Source: Terrimonas sp.
GTDB taxonomy: Bacteria; Bacteroidota; Bacteroidia; Chitinophagales; Chitinophagaceae
Assembly: GCA_016125075.1 (NCBI GenBank)
Contig: WGMO01000017.1
Span: 89,139 to 153,138 of the forward strand
Length of the DNA: 64,000 nt
Reading direction: 5' to 3'
Shown here: positions 1 through 9,747 of the stretch, in pieces
How positions within the stretch are numbered: the stretch's first letter is position 1
Layout: each line of letters starts with the position of its first letter
Translations under genes and position numbers: made by a program
The notes under the pieces: model-generated
The model's database searches: none
Seen by the model: the letters and a program-made list of their open reading frames with translations, nothing else
Told to the model about the DNA's origin: nothing

Positions 1-1
1 T

Positions 2-793
2 GGCTTTTTTTTACTCATTCCTGTTTTTGTAGTAGTGGGACTATTACCCTCTTCCGTCTTTTTTGTTGAATCTTTTAAAAAAAATACAAACCTGTACAAA
101 AATTCTTTTCTCCGGCTATGCTTTTTGGCCATCGCCATATATGTTGTATTCTATAGTTTTTCCGGCACCAAGCTTCCTAATTATCCGATACCCGGCTATG
201 CATTTGCTGCGGTATTATTGGGCAATTATTTTGTCAGGTTGCTGGAAAGGAAAAAAACAGCGATTTACCCTTTTTTCATCCTGCTGGCCGTGAACCTGGC
301 ATTACCCGTTTTGGCCTTTATTGCCATCAGGAATGAACCGGCCACAAAGGGTTACGAAAACCTCGCCCTGTTCTTACTGGTTTTAGTTACCGGAACCCTT
401 GCCTCAATTGTATTCGTGCATAAACGAAAACATACCAGGGCTCTCATTACCCTGTTCGCAACATATACTGTTTTTAACCTTATTTTCCTGCACATTCTCT
501 ACCCGGCCATTTACCAGAACAATCCCCTGACCAAAACCAGGGACATGCTCAATAAATTTGACAAGGTTGTCGGTTATAAGATTTTCCAGCCTTCCTTTAC
601 CTTTTATCTTCCCGAACGGGTAAAAGTTTTCAAGGATATCGATTCGCTTCGTCATTACCTGGAACATAACAAAGCATTGATCCTGAGCCGAACAGCATAC
701 ATGGATGAATTAAAAGAACTTCCATTAAGAACGGTAGCCAAAGAACATGATATTTTTGAGTTGCCAACAACCCTCCTGGTCACCAACCAATAA
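2..793 (+). CDS. ArnT/PMT-type membrane glycosyltransferase, C-terminal part (5' end outside window)
   Basis: The frame is open from the first bases of the window, so the gene starts upstream and only the last ~263 residues are seen. Several hydrophobic helices are followed by a soluble tail of about 90 residues. The segment TKLPNYPIPGYAFAAVLLG matches the 'KLPxYxxPxYPxLAxLxG' region seen near the end of the membrane domain in GT39/GT83 (ArnT-like) enzymes, which move a sugar from a polyprenyl-phosphate carrier to lipid A or protein on the periplasmic side of the inner membrane. The catalytic N-terminal acidic motifs lie outside the window, so substrate cannot be inferred. A GTG at 35 is in frame but internal. 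Confidence 0.72.
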   Translation, partial: GFFLLIPVFVVVGLLPSSVFFVESFKKNTNLYKNSFLRLCFLAIAIYVVFYSFSGTKLPNYPIPGYAFAAVLLGNYFVRLLERKKTAIYPFFILLAVNLALPVLAFIAIRNEPATKGYENLALFLLVLVTGTLASIVFVHKRKHTRALITLFATYTVFNLIFLHILYPAIYQNNPLTKTRDMLNKFDKVVGYKIFQPSFTFYLPERVKVFKDIDSLRHYLEHNKALILSRTAYMDELKELPLRTVAKEHDIFELPTTLLVTNQ

Positions 794-814
794 AAAGGCT
801 TCCTTTCGGAAGCC
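792..814 (-). terminator. Rho-independent terminator for the minus-strand AraC gene
   Basis: A 7-bp perfect stem (GGCTTCC/GGAAGCC, 797-803 and 808-814) with a 4-base loop is followed, on the minus strand, by a run of five T (796-792). On the plus strand there is no T tract, so it mainly serves transcripts from the right. It lies about 150 bases past the stop of the AraC gene; nothing else was seen between 794 and 967. Confidence 0.6.
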
Positions 815-967
815 CGGAATCATTTTCTTTGAATCAGGTTATCAATAGAAAAAAAGGTATTTGTTTTCAAGAGCATCCGGATGAGGTTTGGATATCAAAA
901 ACGGGGCCATTGGTATTGTGAAAAAAGTGGAAAAAATTTGGGTACAAAGAGATTTTCAGTGGCCGAA

Positions 968-1996
968 TCAGTTATTATAGGAAATAACAGACAAGCCTTG
1001 TTTTTGTTCATTAAAATTTTCAAGATATTCCTTGGGCAGGATACCGAATTCTTTTTTAAATGCCGCCGAAAAATGGCTCATGTTGGAATACCCCGACATG
1101 GCTCCTACCTCTTTGATGCTTAACTTTTTATTCACCATTAAAGAACGGGCATAGATCATACGGCTTTTCTGGAAATACCGGTATACCGGTAAGCCAAACA
1201 TCTGCCTGAAATCAGTTTTGAATTTGGAGGGGCTCATCCCGGCATTTTTTGACAGAAAGGAGATCGTGGGAGCCGGCTCTGCAAAATTTTTCACCAGTTC
1301 CTTCTCCGCTTTTTTCAGCTGTTCTGTTTCATGATCTGAAAAGGTTCGTATCCCTTTTTGACTCAACTGCTTTTTTAATCGGAAAATAAACTTCTCCAAT
1401 AACAATTTGATGCGGATGACAGAATAAAAATCATCCCAGGCGGTTTCATTATTATGGATGAATACTTCCCTTAACCAGAGCCGCTCTTCGGCATTCAACG
1501 GTGACCGGAGGTGATTACCCGGCAAGGTATCCAAGATGCCAACCAGAATGTCTTTCAGGTTTTCATTACCAATTATCTCTTCCAGCCACTCCTGGCGGAT
1601 GATGATCCGCAAAGACTTCACCAACTTGCCCTTATAACGGGGTTGCTGGTGCGTATGATTACTGATGGCAAATGCAAAGGAAGTTTCTTCTGTGAATGGA
1701 ACACGGGAAGTTTCGGGCTCGGATTGTTGGTCCTTGCATTTTACGATATGGTCATATTGCAGGATAAATACAGGGCTTTCTGAATCGGACGCTTCCAGGG
1801 CAAAATCAATTTTATAACAGCATTGAGCTATGATTGCACTGATGCCTTTTCCAAGTGTATAAGCTTTGCAGAATCCTTCTCCCACAAATTCAGGCATGGC
1901 AAGGCGGTCATTTTCGAGTTGTTTCCCTAAACCCGCTGCCAGTTGCTTTAAAATATCTATCCCATCAGCCTGCATTTGCACTTTTACACCGTTCAT
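968..1996 (-). CDS. AraC-family transcriptional regulator
   Basis: A 342-residue protein. The last ~100 residues form the two helix-turn-helix motifs of AraC regulators, including LSIKEVGAMSGYSNMSHFSAAFKKEFG and the family-typical PKEYL. The N-terminal ~230 residues are a ligand/oligomer domain with no clear similarity that I can name. The frame is open to 2047, but a TATCTTTG -7 box at 2029-2022 lies inside that longer version; the Met at 1996 (MNGVKVQMQ) is downstream of the predicted transcription start and is chosen for that reason. It stands alone; the target is unknown. Its neighbour on the same strand is a PspC-domain gene starting at 2321. Confidence 0.85.
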   Translation of the reverse strand: MNGVKVQMQADGIDILKQLAAGLGKQLENDRLAMPEFVGEGFCKAYTLGKGISAIIAQCCYKIDFALEASDSESPVFILQYDHIVKCKDQQSEPETSRVPFTEETSFAFAISNHTHQQPRYKGKLVKSLRIIIRQEWLEEIIGNENLKDILVGILDTLPGNHLRSPLNAEERLWLREVFIHNNETAWDDFYSVIRIKLLLEKFIFRLKKQLSQKGIRTFSDHETEQLKKAEKELVKNFAEPAPTISFLSKNAGMSPSKFKTDFRQMFGLPVYRYFQKSRMIYARSLMVNKKLSIKEVGAMSGYSNMSHFSAAFKKEFGILPKEYLENFNEQKQGLSVISYNN

Positions 1997-2021
1997 TTCC
2001 AAAATTTTTACGTTAATCGGG

Positions 2022-2029
2022 CAAAGATA
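2022..2029 (-). promoter_or_regulatory. Bacteroidota -7 box for the AraC gene
   Basis: TATCTTTG on the minus strand matches the TAnnTTTG consensus of Bacteroidota sigma-ABfr promoters. Predicted start of transcription is about 7 bases on, near 2015, leaving a ~20-base leader before the ATG at 1996. No convincing -33 TTTG at the right spacing was seen. Confidence 0.45.
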
Positions 2030-2099
2030 GTTTGGTTGCATAAACAACTTTGCTGTTTGTTGTAAATATTACAAAAAGCCCGTGAAAATTGGCTTTTCA

Positions 2100-2321
2100 T
2101 TAAAGATACCGGAATGGGTTCCGCCTGGCGGCCAGTATGTACTTCTTGATATTGATCCAAAATGCCAGGATCATATAGATAATAATTGGTGATCCCATGG
2201 TCAGCAGGGAGGTAAACATAAAATACTGGCGGATCCGGCTGGTGGCGATTCCCAACCGTTCGCCGATAGCGGTACAAACACCAAAAGCCTTCCACTCAAC
2301 AAATTCTTTAAACTTGTTCAT
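2100..2321 (-). CDS. PspC-domain membrane protein
   Basis: A 73-residue protein. The sequence FVEWKAFGVCTAIGERLGI followed by a long hydrophobic helix (TMGSPIIIYMILAFWINI) is the PspC fold: a short amphipathic segment and one or two membrane helices. PspC proteins sit in the inner membrane and are linked to envelope-stress responses; single-domain versions are common in Bacteroidota. The usual family motif 'GVCxGxAxxxGIxxxxxRxxF' is recognisable as GVCTAIGERLGIATSRIRQYF. It is transcribed away from aconitase. The C-terminal NPFRYL tail is basic. Function in this organism is inferred only from the domain. Confidence 0.8.
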   Translation of the reverse strand: MNKFKEFVEWKAFGVCTAIGERLGIATSRIRQYFMFTSLLTMGSPIIIYMILAFWINIKKYILAARRNPFRYL

Positions 2322-2507
2322 ACTGCTAAATTAAAAAAAATCATTTTCACTTCCAATGAACTTCTATCCACATTACGTTGTTTTTTATTTAATTTCGCAG
2401 CACTTTAAAAAACCGTCTGCAGTCGGTAAGAAAAATCGGCCATTCCTCTCTTTATATGCCCGTTTCCATCGTCTGTGGCAAAATGAATCATTAAAACCCA
2501 ACCCAAT

Positions 2508-4775
2508 ATGGTATTTGATCTCGACCTCATCAAAAAAACATACAGTGAGATGCCGGCTAAAGTGGATGCGGCCCGGAAAGCGCTCGGTCGTCCCTTAACA
2601 CTGGCTGAAAAGATCCTGTTTTCACATCTGTGGCAGGGAGTTGCCATAAAAGACTATCCGCGCGGTAAGTCCTACGTGGATTTTGCTCCCGACCGTGTGG
2701 CGATGCAGGATGCGACTGCGCAAATGGCCTTGCTCCAGTTTGATACTACCGGACGGACAAGGGTAGCCGTTCCTTCAACGGTACACTGTGATCACCTTAT
2801 TGTAGCAAAAAAAGAAGGTGTTACCGATCTGGCAAAAGCCAAAACTGATAATGAAGAAGTGTTCAATTTCCTGTCTACGATTTCCAATAAATATGGCATT
2901 GGTTTCTGGAAACCGGGAGCCGGGATCATTCACCAGGTTGTCCTGGAAAATTATGCGTTCCCGGGTGGCATGATGATTGGCACCGACAGCCATACGGTTA
3001 ATGCAGGCGGTCTGGGCATGGTCGCCATCGGTGTGGGTGGTGCTGATGCCTGCGATGTGATGGCCGGTTTGAGCTGGGAATTACTGATGCCCAAACTGAT
3101 CGGTGTAAAACTGACGGGTAAACTCAGTGGCTGGACCTCCGCAAAAGATGTAATCCTGAAAGTTGCCGGTATCCTGACTGTAAAAGGCGGCACCAATGCC
3201 ATTGTGGAATACTTTGGTGAAGGCGCCACGAGTATGAGCTGTACCGGAAAAGGAACCATTTGTAATATGGGTGCAGAAATCGGCGCAACCACCTCCACTT
3301 TCGGCTATGATGAAAGCATGAGCCGTTATCTGAAAGCAACGGGACGTGCAGCCGTTGCGGATGCCGCCGATGCGATAAAAGAATATCTCACCGGCGACCC
3401 TGAGGCTTACGCCCATCCCGAAAAATATTTCGACCAGGTAATTGAAATTAACCTGAGTGAATTGGAACCCCACCTGAACGGGCCTTTCACACCCGACCTG
3501 GCCACACCTATTTCCAAAATGAAAGAAGCAGCTGCCAAAAACGGCTGGCCCACTAAAATTGAAGTGGGACTGATCGGTAGCTGTACCAATTCTTCTTATG
3601 AAGATATCAGCCGTGCCGTAAGCCTGGCCAAGCAGGTAAAAGCAAAAGGCTTAAAATTAAAATCCGAGTTTACTATTACACCCGGGTCTGAACAGGTAAG
3701 ATATACGATCGACAGGGATGGATTCCTGGATATTTTTGGAGAGATCGGTGCAACGGTATTTGCCAATGCCTGTGGTCCCTGTATCGGAATGTGGGATCGT
3801 ATGGGAGCGGATAAACAGGAACGCAATACGATTGTCCATTCCTTTAACCGGAATTTTGCCAAAAGGGCGGATGGCAATCCGAATACGATGGCCTTTGTGG
3901 CAAGTCCTGAATTAGTGACCGCGATGGCCATTGCCGGTGACCTGAATTTCAATCCCCTGACCGATTCACTGATCAATGATAAAGGAGAGTCGGTAAAACT
4001 GGATCCTCCCAGTGGTGATGAATTACCGGTTAAGGGTTTTGCAGTTGAAGACGCCGGATACCAGGCCCCTGCAGAAGACGGCAGTAAGGTAGTGGTGGAT
4101 GTAAACCCTGAAAGTAAAAGACTACAACTCCTGGCACCTTTTGCGGCCTGGGAAGGTACTGATCTGAAAGGATTGAAATTGCTTATTAAGGCGAAGGGAA
4201 AATGTACCACCGACCATATCTCCATGGCAGGGCCCTGGCTCAAATTCCGGGGACACCTAGATAATATCAGCAATAACATGCTGATTGGTGCCATCAATTT
4301 CTTTAATGAAAAAACAGACTCAGTAAAGAATCAACTAACAGGTGAATACGGCACGGTTCCCAATACCCAACGCGCTTATAAAGCTGCCGGGGTGGGAACC
4401 ATTGTTGTGGGAGATGAAAATTACGGAGAAGGATCCAGTCGTGAACATGCAGCCATGGAACCTAGACACCTGGGTGTGAGGGTGGTACTGGTCAAATCAT
4501 TTGCCCGTATCCATGAAACGAACCTGAAAAAACAGGGGATGCTGGCGCTAACCTTTGCTGACAAATCCGATTATGAAAAGATCCAGGAAGATGATACGAT
4601 TGATATTATCGGGCTCACCCGGTTTGCTCCCGGAAAACCTCTGACCATTATATTACACCATGCCGGAGGGGGAAGCGAGGAAATAACGGTGAACCATAGT
4701 TATAATGAACAGCAGATTGAATGGTTCAAGGCTGGGGGTGCATTAAATGTGATCCGGGCTCAGTTTGCCAAATAA
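2508..4775 (+). CDS. Aconitate hydratase
   Basis: A 755-residue aconitase of the mitochondrial/AcnA-like arrangement. It interconverts citrate and isocitrate in the TCA cycle in the cytoplasm. The three cysteines that hold the [4Fe-4S] cluster are C359 (in GSCTNSS) and C422/C425 (in ACGPCIGMW). The substrate-binding stretch [23 protein letters not shown] lies near residue 160, and the C-terminal swivel domain carries [11 protein letters not shown] with the catalytic serine. Length is normal for the mitochondrial-type family. It is a single-gene transcription unit with a terminator at 4811-4836. AcnA versus AcnB naming is avoided; the domain order rules out AcnB. Confidence 0.97.
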   Translation: MVFDLDLIKKTYSEMPAKVDAARKALGRPLTLAEKILFSHLWQGVAIKDYPRGKSYVDFAPDRVAMQDATAQMALLQFDTTGRTRVAVPSTVHCDHLIVAKKEGVTDLAKAKTDNEEVFNFLSTISNKYGIGFWKPGAGIIHQVVLENYAFPGGMMIGTDSHTVNAGGLGMVAIGVGGADACDVMAGLSWELLMPKLIGVKLTGKLSGWTSAKDVILKVAGILTVKGGTNAIVEYFGEGATSMSCTGKGTICNMGAEIGATTSTFGYDESMSRYLKATGRAAVADAADAIKEYLTGDPEAYAHPEKYFDQVIEINLSELEPHLNGPFTPDLATPISKMKEAAAKNGWPTKIEVGLIGSCTNSSYEDISRAVSLAKQVKAKGLKLKSEFTITPGSEQVRYTIDRDGFLDIFGEIGATVFANACGPCIGMWDRMGADKQERNTIVHSFNRNFAKRADGNPNTMAFVASPELVTAMAIAGDLNFNPLTDSLINDKGESVKLDPPSGDELPVKGFAVEDAGYQAPAEDGSKVVVDVNPESKRLQLLAPFAAWEGTDLKGLKLLIKAKGKCTTDHISMAGPWLKFRGHLDNISNNMLIGAINFFNEKTDSVKNQLTGEYGTVPNTQRAYKAAGVGTIVVGDENYGEGSSREHAAMEPRHLGVRVVLVKSFARIHETNLKKQGMLALTFADKSDYEKIQEDDTIDIIGLTRFAPGKPLTIILHHAGGGSEEITVNHSYNEQQIEWFKAGGALNVIRAQFAK

Positions 4776-4810
4776 CTTTGCCAGAAAAGCAAACCTATTC
4801 ATTCATCACA

Positions 4811-4836
4811 GCCCCGGCATCAACCCCGGGGCTTTT
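4811..4836 (+). terminator. Rho-independent terminator after aconitase
   Basis: GCCCCGG (4811-4817) pairs with CCGGGGC (4826-4832) across an 8-base loop and is followed by TTTT. It lies 35 bases past the aconitase stop and just before the next gene start at 4847, so the following gene needs its own start of transcription or read-through. Confidence 0.75.
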
Positions 4837-4846
4837 ATTGCATAGT

Positions 4847-5272
4847 ATGGAAAGAAAAAAACCGGATGTAGACATTATCAGGGATATTCTGCAACTTGCC
4901 TTATCGGTCTATCCGGCATCGTCGTTTATCAAAAGCCTTTCCCTGCAATATGAAGAACGCGGCGGTCTCAGTAAAAAACAATTGCAGGGTCTGTATGACA
5001 AGTCGCTAAAATCAGGGAATATACCGCCGGCCAAATTAGCGACACTCGAAGCCGTGATTAAGAAGAAACCCAACCGGTATAAATCCGAACGGCCTTCCCA
5101 TTCGCCTTTATATGCCAAAGATGAAAAAACAGGTGAAATGATCGGGGCCGTACTCGCCAAATACCCTGAACATAAAAGGGTGCTTTTTCTCAAAGCAAAA
5201 TATGACAACAACGAAGTAATGACGGCGATGGAGAAAAACGACCTTGAGCGTTTTTACAGGTTGCTTAAATAA
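4847..5272 (+). CDS. Hypothetical protein, 141 residues
   Basis: I do not recognise this family. The open frame extends to 4721 inside the aconitase gene, but the ATG at 4847 (MERKKPDVDII) comes just after the aconitase terminator and is the likely start. The protein is soluble, lysine-rich and mostly helical by composition; a central basic segment (KKKPNRYKSERPSHSP) separates two helical halves. The C-terminal part KYPEHKRVLFLKAKYDNNEVMTAMEKNDLERFYRLLK has no metal or nucleotide motif. No signal peptide or membrane helix is present. Codon use resembles the neighbours, and the frame is clean across 426 bases, which supports a real gene. Confidence 0.6.
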   Translation: MERKKPDVDIIRDILQLALSVYPASSFIKSLSLQYEERGGLSKKQLQGLYDKSLKSGNIPPAKLATLEAVIKKKPNRYKSERPSHSPLYAKDEKTGEMIGAVLAKYPEHKRVLFLKAKYDNNEVMTAMEKNDLERFYRLLK

Positions 5273-5413
5273 AAAAATGCCAGACAGGTGCAAATTGCCA
5301 TTGGAACCGTCAATCTCTCAATTCAGGATACAGTCAAATGTTTATTGAACCACTGGTATATTTATCCCTGTTTTATTGATAAAATATTATAACTTCCTTC
5401 AAAATTTTATGGC

Positions 5414-7561
5414 ATGAAAAAAATACTTGTACCGGTAACCGTAATGCTGGTGATGGCTTCCTGCAACAGCAATGACCAGGCTACCCGGCTTACCACTTTT
5501 AAAACCATCGAAGTGAAATACCCGGTTACAGCAAAAGATACGACAGTAGTTGATAATTATTTCGGCACCCTGGTGGCCGATCCCTACCGTTGGCTCGAGA
5601 ACGATACCAGCAAGGCCACCGCTGAATGGGTCAAAGCCGAAAACGAAGTCACCCAGCAGTATCTCTCCCAGATCCCCTTCCGTGATGCCATCAGAAAAAG
5701 ATATACCGAGATCTTTGATTATGAAAAATATTCCGCCCCCTTTAAACAGGGCAAATACACTTATTACTACCGGAACTCCGGTTTGCAGAACCAGTCGGTC
5801 CTGTATCGCGAATCAGCCGAAAACAAAGAGCCCGAAGTTTTCCTGGACCCCAATACTTTTTCAGCAGACGGAACAACCTCACTTTCGGGTATACGCTTTA
5901 GCAAAGACGGTTCCATGGCCGCTTATAATATCTCGCAGGGTGGCAGTGACTGGCAAAAACTGGTAGTCATCAATGCTGACACAAAACAACAAACCGGCGA
6001 TACGCTGGATCTGAAATTCAGCGGTGCCAGTTGGAAAGGCAATGACGGCTTTTTCTACAGCACCTATGAGAAACCCAAAGAAGGTAGTTTCCTGGCAGGT
6101 GTAACAGCCAACCATAAACTATATTATCATAAATTGGGGACCCCGCAAAGCGAGGATCAAATGATCTTCGGCAGCGACACAAATCCTACCCGTTATATCG
6201 GGGGTGGTGTGAGTGAAGACGAAAAATGGCTTTTTATTTCAACGGCCAACGAAACATATGGCAATGGTATCTATGTTATTGACCTGTCGAAACCGGGATC
6301 ACCCGCAGTACCCCTTACCCGTGATATGAAGAATACGGTTAACGTGATTGATAACGACGACCAGTATTTTTATATACAAACCGATAAAGATGCCCCTACC
6401 GGGAAAGTGGTAGCGGTGCCCATCAACAATCCCGCCCCTGAAAACTGGAAAACTATCATTGAGGCCAAACCTGAAGTGCTCAGTGCTTCAACCGGTGGCG
6501 GCTTTCTTTTTTGTTCGTATTTAAAGGATGCAATCACCAGGATCAGTCAATATGATATGACCGGTAAATTGATTCGGGATATTGAATTACCCGGTATCGG
6601 TACGGTGGGAGGTTTTGGTGCGAAAAAGGATGAAAAAGAATTATTTTACGTATTCACCTCCTATACCACACCGCCAACCATCTATCAGTATGATATCAGT
6701 TCAGGGAAATCCTCTGTTTACAAGAAATCGGAAATGAAATTCAATCCTGATGATTACGAATCCAAACAGGTATTTTATACCTCCAAGGACGGTACTAAAA
6801 TACCCATGATCATCACCTATAAGAAAGGACTTACACTGGACGGCAACAATCCCTGTATGCTTTATGGATATGGCGGGTTTGGGGTTAGCCTTCGACCCTC
6901 CTTTAACACTTCTACCGTGATATTACTGGAAAATGGAGGTGTGTATGCGGTGCCCAACCTGAGGGGTGGTGGAGAATATGGCGAAGATTGGCATAAGCAG
7001 GGTATCAAAACCAGCAAACAAAACGTGTTTGACGATTTTATCGCTGCAGCCCAATACCTGGTCGATAATAAATATACCTCCCGCAACCTCCTGGCTATTT
7101 CTGGGGGCAGCAATGGTGGTCTCCTGATCGGTGCCTGTATGACCCAACAGCCGGGTATGTGTAAAGTCGCATTCCCTGCCGTAGGGGTTATGGATATGTT
7201 GCGCTACCATAAGTTTACCGCCGGCGCCGGTTGGTCATACGACTATGGAACATCGGATGATAATAAAGAAATGTTTGAATACCTGTATGGTTATTCACCG
7301 GTTCACAATATCAAAGTGGCTTCTTATCCTGCTACCCTGGTCACCACCGCAGATCATGACGACCGTGTGGTTCCTGCGCATTCCTTCAAGTTTGCAGCAA
7401 CGATGCAGGAAAAACAAAACGGCTCAAACCCCGTACTGATCCGCATTGAAACAAAGGCGGGACACGGGGCTGGGAAAAGTACAAAACAGACAATCGAAGA
7501 ACAGACCGACAAATGGAGTTTCATGTTCTATAATATCGGACTGGAACCCGGTTACAAATAA
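5414..7561 (+). CDS. Prolyl oligopeptidase family serine peptidase (S9A), lipoprotein
   Basis: A 715-residue protein. It opens with a lipoprotein signal (MKKILVPVTVMLVMASC, lipid-bearing Cys17), so it is anchored to a membrane in the periplasm or on the surface. Residues ~30-100 carry the family start DPYRWLEND. A seven-bladed beta-propeller spans about 100-450 and guards the active site. The C-terminal alpha/beta-hydrolase domain has the nucleophile Ser566 in GGSNGGLL, the acid in ADHDDRVVP and the catalytic His in KAGHGAGKS. Such enzymes cut short peptides after proline. Length is normal (prolyl oligopeptidase ~710). It ends at a strong terminator. Confidence 0.95.
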   Translation: MKKILVPVTVMLVMASCNSNDQATRLTTFKTIEVKYPVTAKDTTVVDNYFGTLVADPYRWLENDTSKATAEWVKAENEVTQQYLSQIPFRDAIRKRYTEIFDYEKYSAPFKQGKYTYYYRNSGLQNQSVLYRESAENKEPEVFLDPNTFSADGTTSLSGIRFSKDGSMAAYNISQGGSDWQKLVVINADTKQQTGDTLDLKFSGASWKGNDGFFYSTYEKPKEGSFLAGVTANHKLYYHKLGTPQSEDQMIFGSDTNPTRYIGGGVSEDEKWLFISTANETYGNGIYVIDLSKPGSPAVPLTRDMKNTVNVIDNDDQYFYIQTDKDAPTGKVVAVPINNPAPENWKTIIEAKPEVLSASTGGGFLFCSYLKDAITRISQYDMTGKLIRDIELPGIGTVGGFGAKKDEKELFYVFTSYTTPPTIYQYDISSGKSSVYKKSEMKFNPDDYESKQVFYTSKDGTKIPMIITYKKGLTLDGNNPCMLYGYGGFGVSLRPSFNTSTVILLENGGVYAVPNLRGGGEYGEDWHKQGIKTSKQNVFDDFIAAAQYLVDNKYTSRNLLAISGGSNGGLLIGACMTQQPGMCKVAFPAVGVMDMLRYHKFTAGAGWSYDYGTSDDNKEMFEYLYGYSPVHNIKVASYPATLVTTADHDDRVVPAHSFKFAATMQEKQNGSNPVLIRIETKAGHGAGKSTKQTIEEQTDKWSFMFYNIGLEPGYK

Positions 7562-7570
7562 TAATAATTC

Positions 7571-7610
7571 GCATAAAAAAAGCCACCCTTTCTGGTGGCT
7601 TTTTTTATGC
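7571..7610. terminator. Long symmetric terminator after the prolyl oligopeptidase
   Basis: A perfect 17-bp inverted repeat (7571-7587 and 7594-7610) with loop CTTTCT, whose core GCCACC/GGTGGC is flanked by A7 on one side and T7 on the other. It would stop transcription from either direction. Confidence 0.85.
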
Positions 7611-7825
7611 GATAAAGTAAGGAAAGGAACCGGCCAAAGTAGTATATAGACTACAACAGAATCGAATAACAACGAGTCCAAAATACTGATCGTTTGCTTT
7701 TTTATACCCCCCATTTAGTCTTTCTTTGTGTCAAGATTACACTTATATAAGAATCTGAATATCAGTTTAAAAGATTTTTCCGTTGCGTGGTGCCGCTTTT
7801 AACACTCAACGCATAAATTATTCCT

Positions 7826-8266
7826 ATGACGAACCGGTCTTGTGCTAAAATTACAGCAGATGGTCAACCAGAAATTCTCCTAAAACCATTGGTTGACCAT
7901 CTGCTTAATACAATTATTCCTTCCTGTGTTGCACGAAACAGTTTCCTGGTCAACGAGGTCCCACCCCACCTGACGATTGCGGCTGAAGAAAAACTTGTGC
8001 TGCTGGTGTTGGGCAATATCCTCACAGAGGTCATTCATCTTACCGAAAATGATTGTATCAGGATCAATGCTGCAGAAAATGGTAACCTGACCACCATACA
8101 TATGAAAAATACGGCGCTGCAAGAAGAAAAATCATTTTTGATATTCCTGGAAACAATTCAATTGATCTCAAACCGGATGGGGGGCAGGATCAGTTTTGAA
8201 CAAAAGATTCAATCCGGCATCACGCTTTCAATCAGGTTTAACCTGGACAGCCAGGCTGCTGCATAG
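7826..8266 (+). CDS. HATPase-like protein without kinase core, 146 residues
   Basis: The protein resembles the ATP-binding half of a two-component histidine kinase: LVLLVLGNILTEVIHLTENDCIRI corresponds to the N-box helix, and the end ISNRMGGRISFEQKIQSGITLSIRFNL corresponds to the last helix and strand. However, there is no dimerisation/phospho-acceptor domain, the N-box asparagine context is altered and no DxGxG box is present, so ATP binding is doubtful. Residues 1-40 contain PLVDHLLNTIIPSC. No response regulator is adjacent. The upstream 215 bases hold no other gene. It could be an anti-sigma-like or scaffold protein; that is a guess. Confidence 0.55.
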   Translation: MTNRSCAKITADGQPEILLKPLVDHLLNTIIPSCVARNSFLVNEVPPHLTIAAEEKLVLLVLGNILTEVIHLTENDCIRINAAENGNLTTIHMKNTALQEEKSFLIFLETIQLISNRMGGRISFEQKIQSGITLSIRFNLDSQAAA

Positions 8267-8388
8267 ATGCGAATCACCGAAACCATATTTTCTTCCATAT
8301 TAACGACCAACGGTTTCTGAAATACCCCGGTTCTGCCAATTAGCGAACGTATATTGTTATCTTTACCGTTCAGCAACAAGGAATTGAA

Positions 8389-9135
8389 ATGGATAATCAA
8401 AAAGATCTGCGACTGGCCGTTTTGATCGATGCAGATAATATCCCCCATCGTTTGGTCAGTGGTGTATTGGAAGAAATCGCCAAATACGGCTCCCCAACTT
8501 TCAAAAGAATTTATGGTGACTGGACCAAACCCCATGTATCGGGTTGGAAAACCGTTTTATTGGACCATGCCATCACCCCCGTTCAGCAATATAGTTATAC
8601 AACCGGGAAGAACTCAACAGATTCTGCCATGATCATCGATGCCATGGACATCCTTTATACAGGCCGGGTAGATGGTTTTTGCCTTGTAACCAGCGACAGT
8701 GATTTTACAAGGCTCGCCACCCGTCTGCGGGAGGCCGGCATGAAAGTGTTTGGAATGGGAGAGCAAAAGACGCCTTCTGCTTTCAGGGCCTCCTGCGACA
8801 AATTCATTTATATCGAATTGCTGGAGCCGGAAGAACATGCCCCTAAAGCAGAAACTAAGACCCAGAAACCGAAAAAAGAAAAAACCCTGAACAAGGCCGA
8901 TATGAACCTGGTACGCTTACTCACCTCCAGCATCAACGATATCGCTGATGAAAACGGGTGGGCCTACCTGGCCGAACTGGGGAACCTCCTGCTGAAAAAA
9001 CGCCCGGATTTTGACCCCCGCAATTATGGGTTTGAAAAATTATTGCCCCTGATCAAAAGCCTCGGCAATTTCGAGATCGACGAAAGGGATACCAGCAGGA
9101 AAAATGTCAAATTGGTATATATAAGGGCTAAATAA
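8389..9135 (+). CDS. NYN-domain (PIN-like) protein with C-terminal OST-HTH/LOTUS domain
   Basis: A 248-residue protein. Residues 8-145 form a NYN domain, the PIN-like nuclease fold of the LabA/DUF88 family, with the acidic residues expected to bind metal in LIDADN, MIIDAMD and TSDSDF. A charged linker (~150-172, rich in K and E) leads to an OST-HTH/LOTUS domain (~173-246, with GWAYLAELGNLLLKKRPDFDPRNYGFEKL). The architecture suggests an RNA-binding and possibly RNA-cutting protein. A possible -7 box (TATCTTTA, one mismatch) is at 8358-8365. The SET-domain gene follows after 36 bases and may be co-transcribed. Confidence 0.88.
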   Translation: MDNQKDLRLAVLIDADNIPHRLVSGVLEEIAKYGSPTFKRIYGDWTKPHVSGWKTVLLDHAITPVQQYSYTTGKNSTDSAMIIDAMDILYTGRVDGFCLVTSDSDFTRLATRLREAGMKVFGMGEQKTPSAFRASCDKFIYIELLEPEEHAPKAETKTQKPKKEKTLNKADMNLVRLLTSSINDIADENGWAYLAELGNLLLKKRPDFDPRNYGFEKLLPLIKSLGNFEIDERDTSRKNVKLVYIRAK

Positions 9136-9171
9136 TCCCGGTAAATTGCCTTCGACTTTCATACAACCATC

Positions 9172-9582
9172 ATGCATAAAACAGCACTCCTCCAGGAACT
9201 GGAGAATAATACATGGGTAATGATCAAACCCTCACCGGTAGACGGCATCGGGGTATTTGCCATCCGGAATATCCCCAGGGGGACCCGTGGGCTTTTCTCA
9301 AAAAACACGGGGGAATGGATCCCCGTTTCTAAACAGGAGGTGAGTTCGCTTCCACCCTATATTCAAAAACTGGTCGAAAACTACTGTCTATATGATGAAA
9401 CGAATTATTTTATTCCCGACTACGGATTTAAAGTAGTGGACCTGGTCAATTTTCTGAACCATTCCCAAACTCCCAATATCATTTCCATCAATGACGGGGA
9501 AGATTTTGAGGCCATTCAAGCAATCAACGAAGGCGAAGAACTTTTTTTGGATTATGGAACCATTGTTGACAGTGAGGAATGA
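9172..9582 (+). CDS. SET domain-containing protein
   Basis: A 136-residue protein that is essentially one SET domain. Visible family features are SPVDGIGVFAIRNIPRGT near the N-terminus, the SAM/knot motif LNHSQTPNI near residue 90 (usual form NHSCxPN) and the closing GEELFLDYG, whose tyrosine is the usual catalytic one. SET enzymes transfer a methyl group from SAM to lysine; small bacterial members have few known targets. The cysteine of NHSC is replaced by Gln, which is common in non-histone members. It lies 36 bases after the NYN/LOTUS gene on the same strand. Confidence 0.85.
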   Translation: MHKTALLQELENNTWVMIKPSPVDGIGVFAIRNIPRGTRGLFSKNTGEWIPVSKQEVSSLPPYIQKLVENYCLYDETNYFIPDYGFKVVDLVNFLNHSQTPNIISINDGEDFEAIQAINEGEELFLDYGTIVDSEE

Positions 9583-9747
9583 TTACTGGTCCTTTAGAAT
9601 TACTCCGGTTCTACCCAATTCCTCACCTGGTCAGGGAAAGGATTTTGAGGAGCATAAGCCTGGCTATTTCCCATCTGGTTTGATAAATAATTAATTACCA
9701 ATCAATTAACTCCTGTTTTCGACCCGATGGCATTATAATTTCCACCC

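Noticed and set aside
881..1123. An 80-codon plus frame over the end of the AraC gene
   Set aside because: It overlaps the conserved AraC helix-turn-helix on the other strand and has no recognisable content.
3596..4297. A 233-codon minus-strand frame inside aconitase
   Set aside because: It lies wholly within the aconitase gene, whose motifs are complete, and its protein is low-complexity Ser/Pro/Leu-rich, as expected for an antisense shadow.
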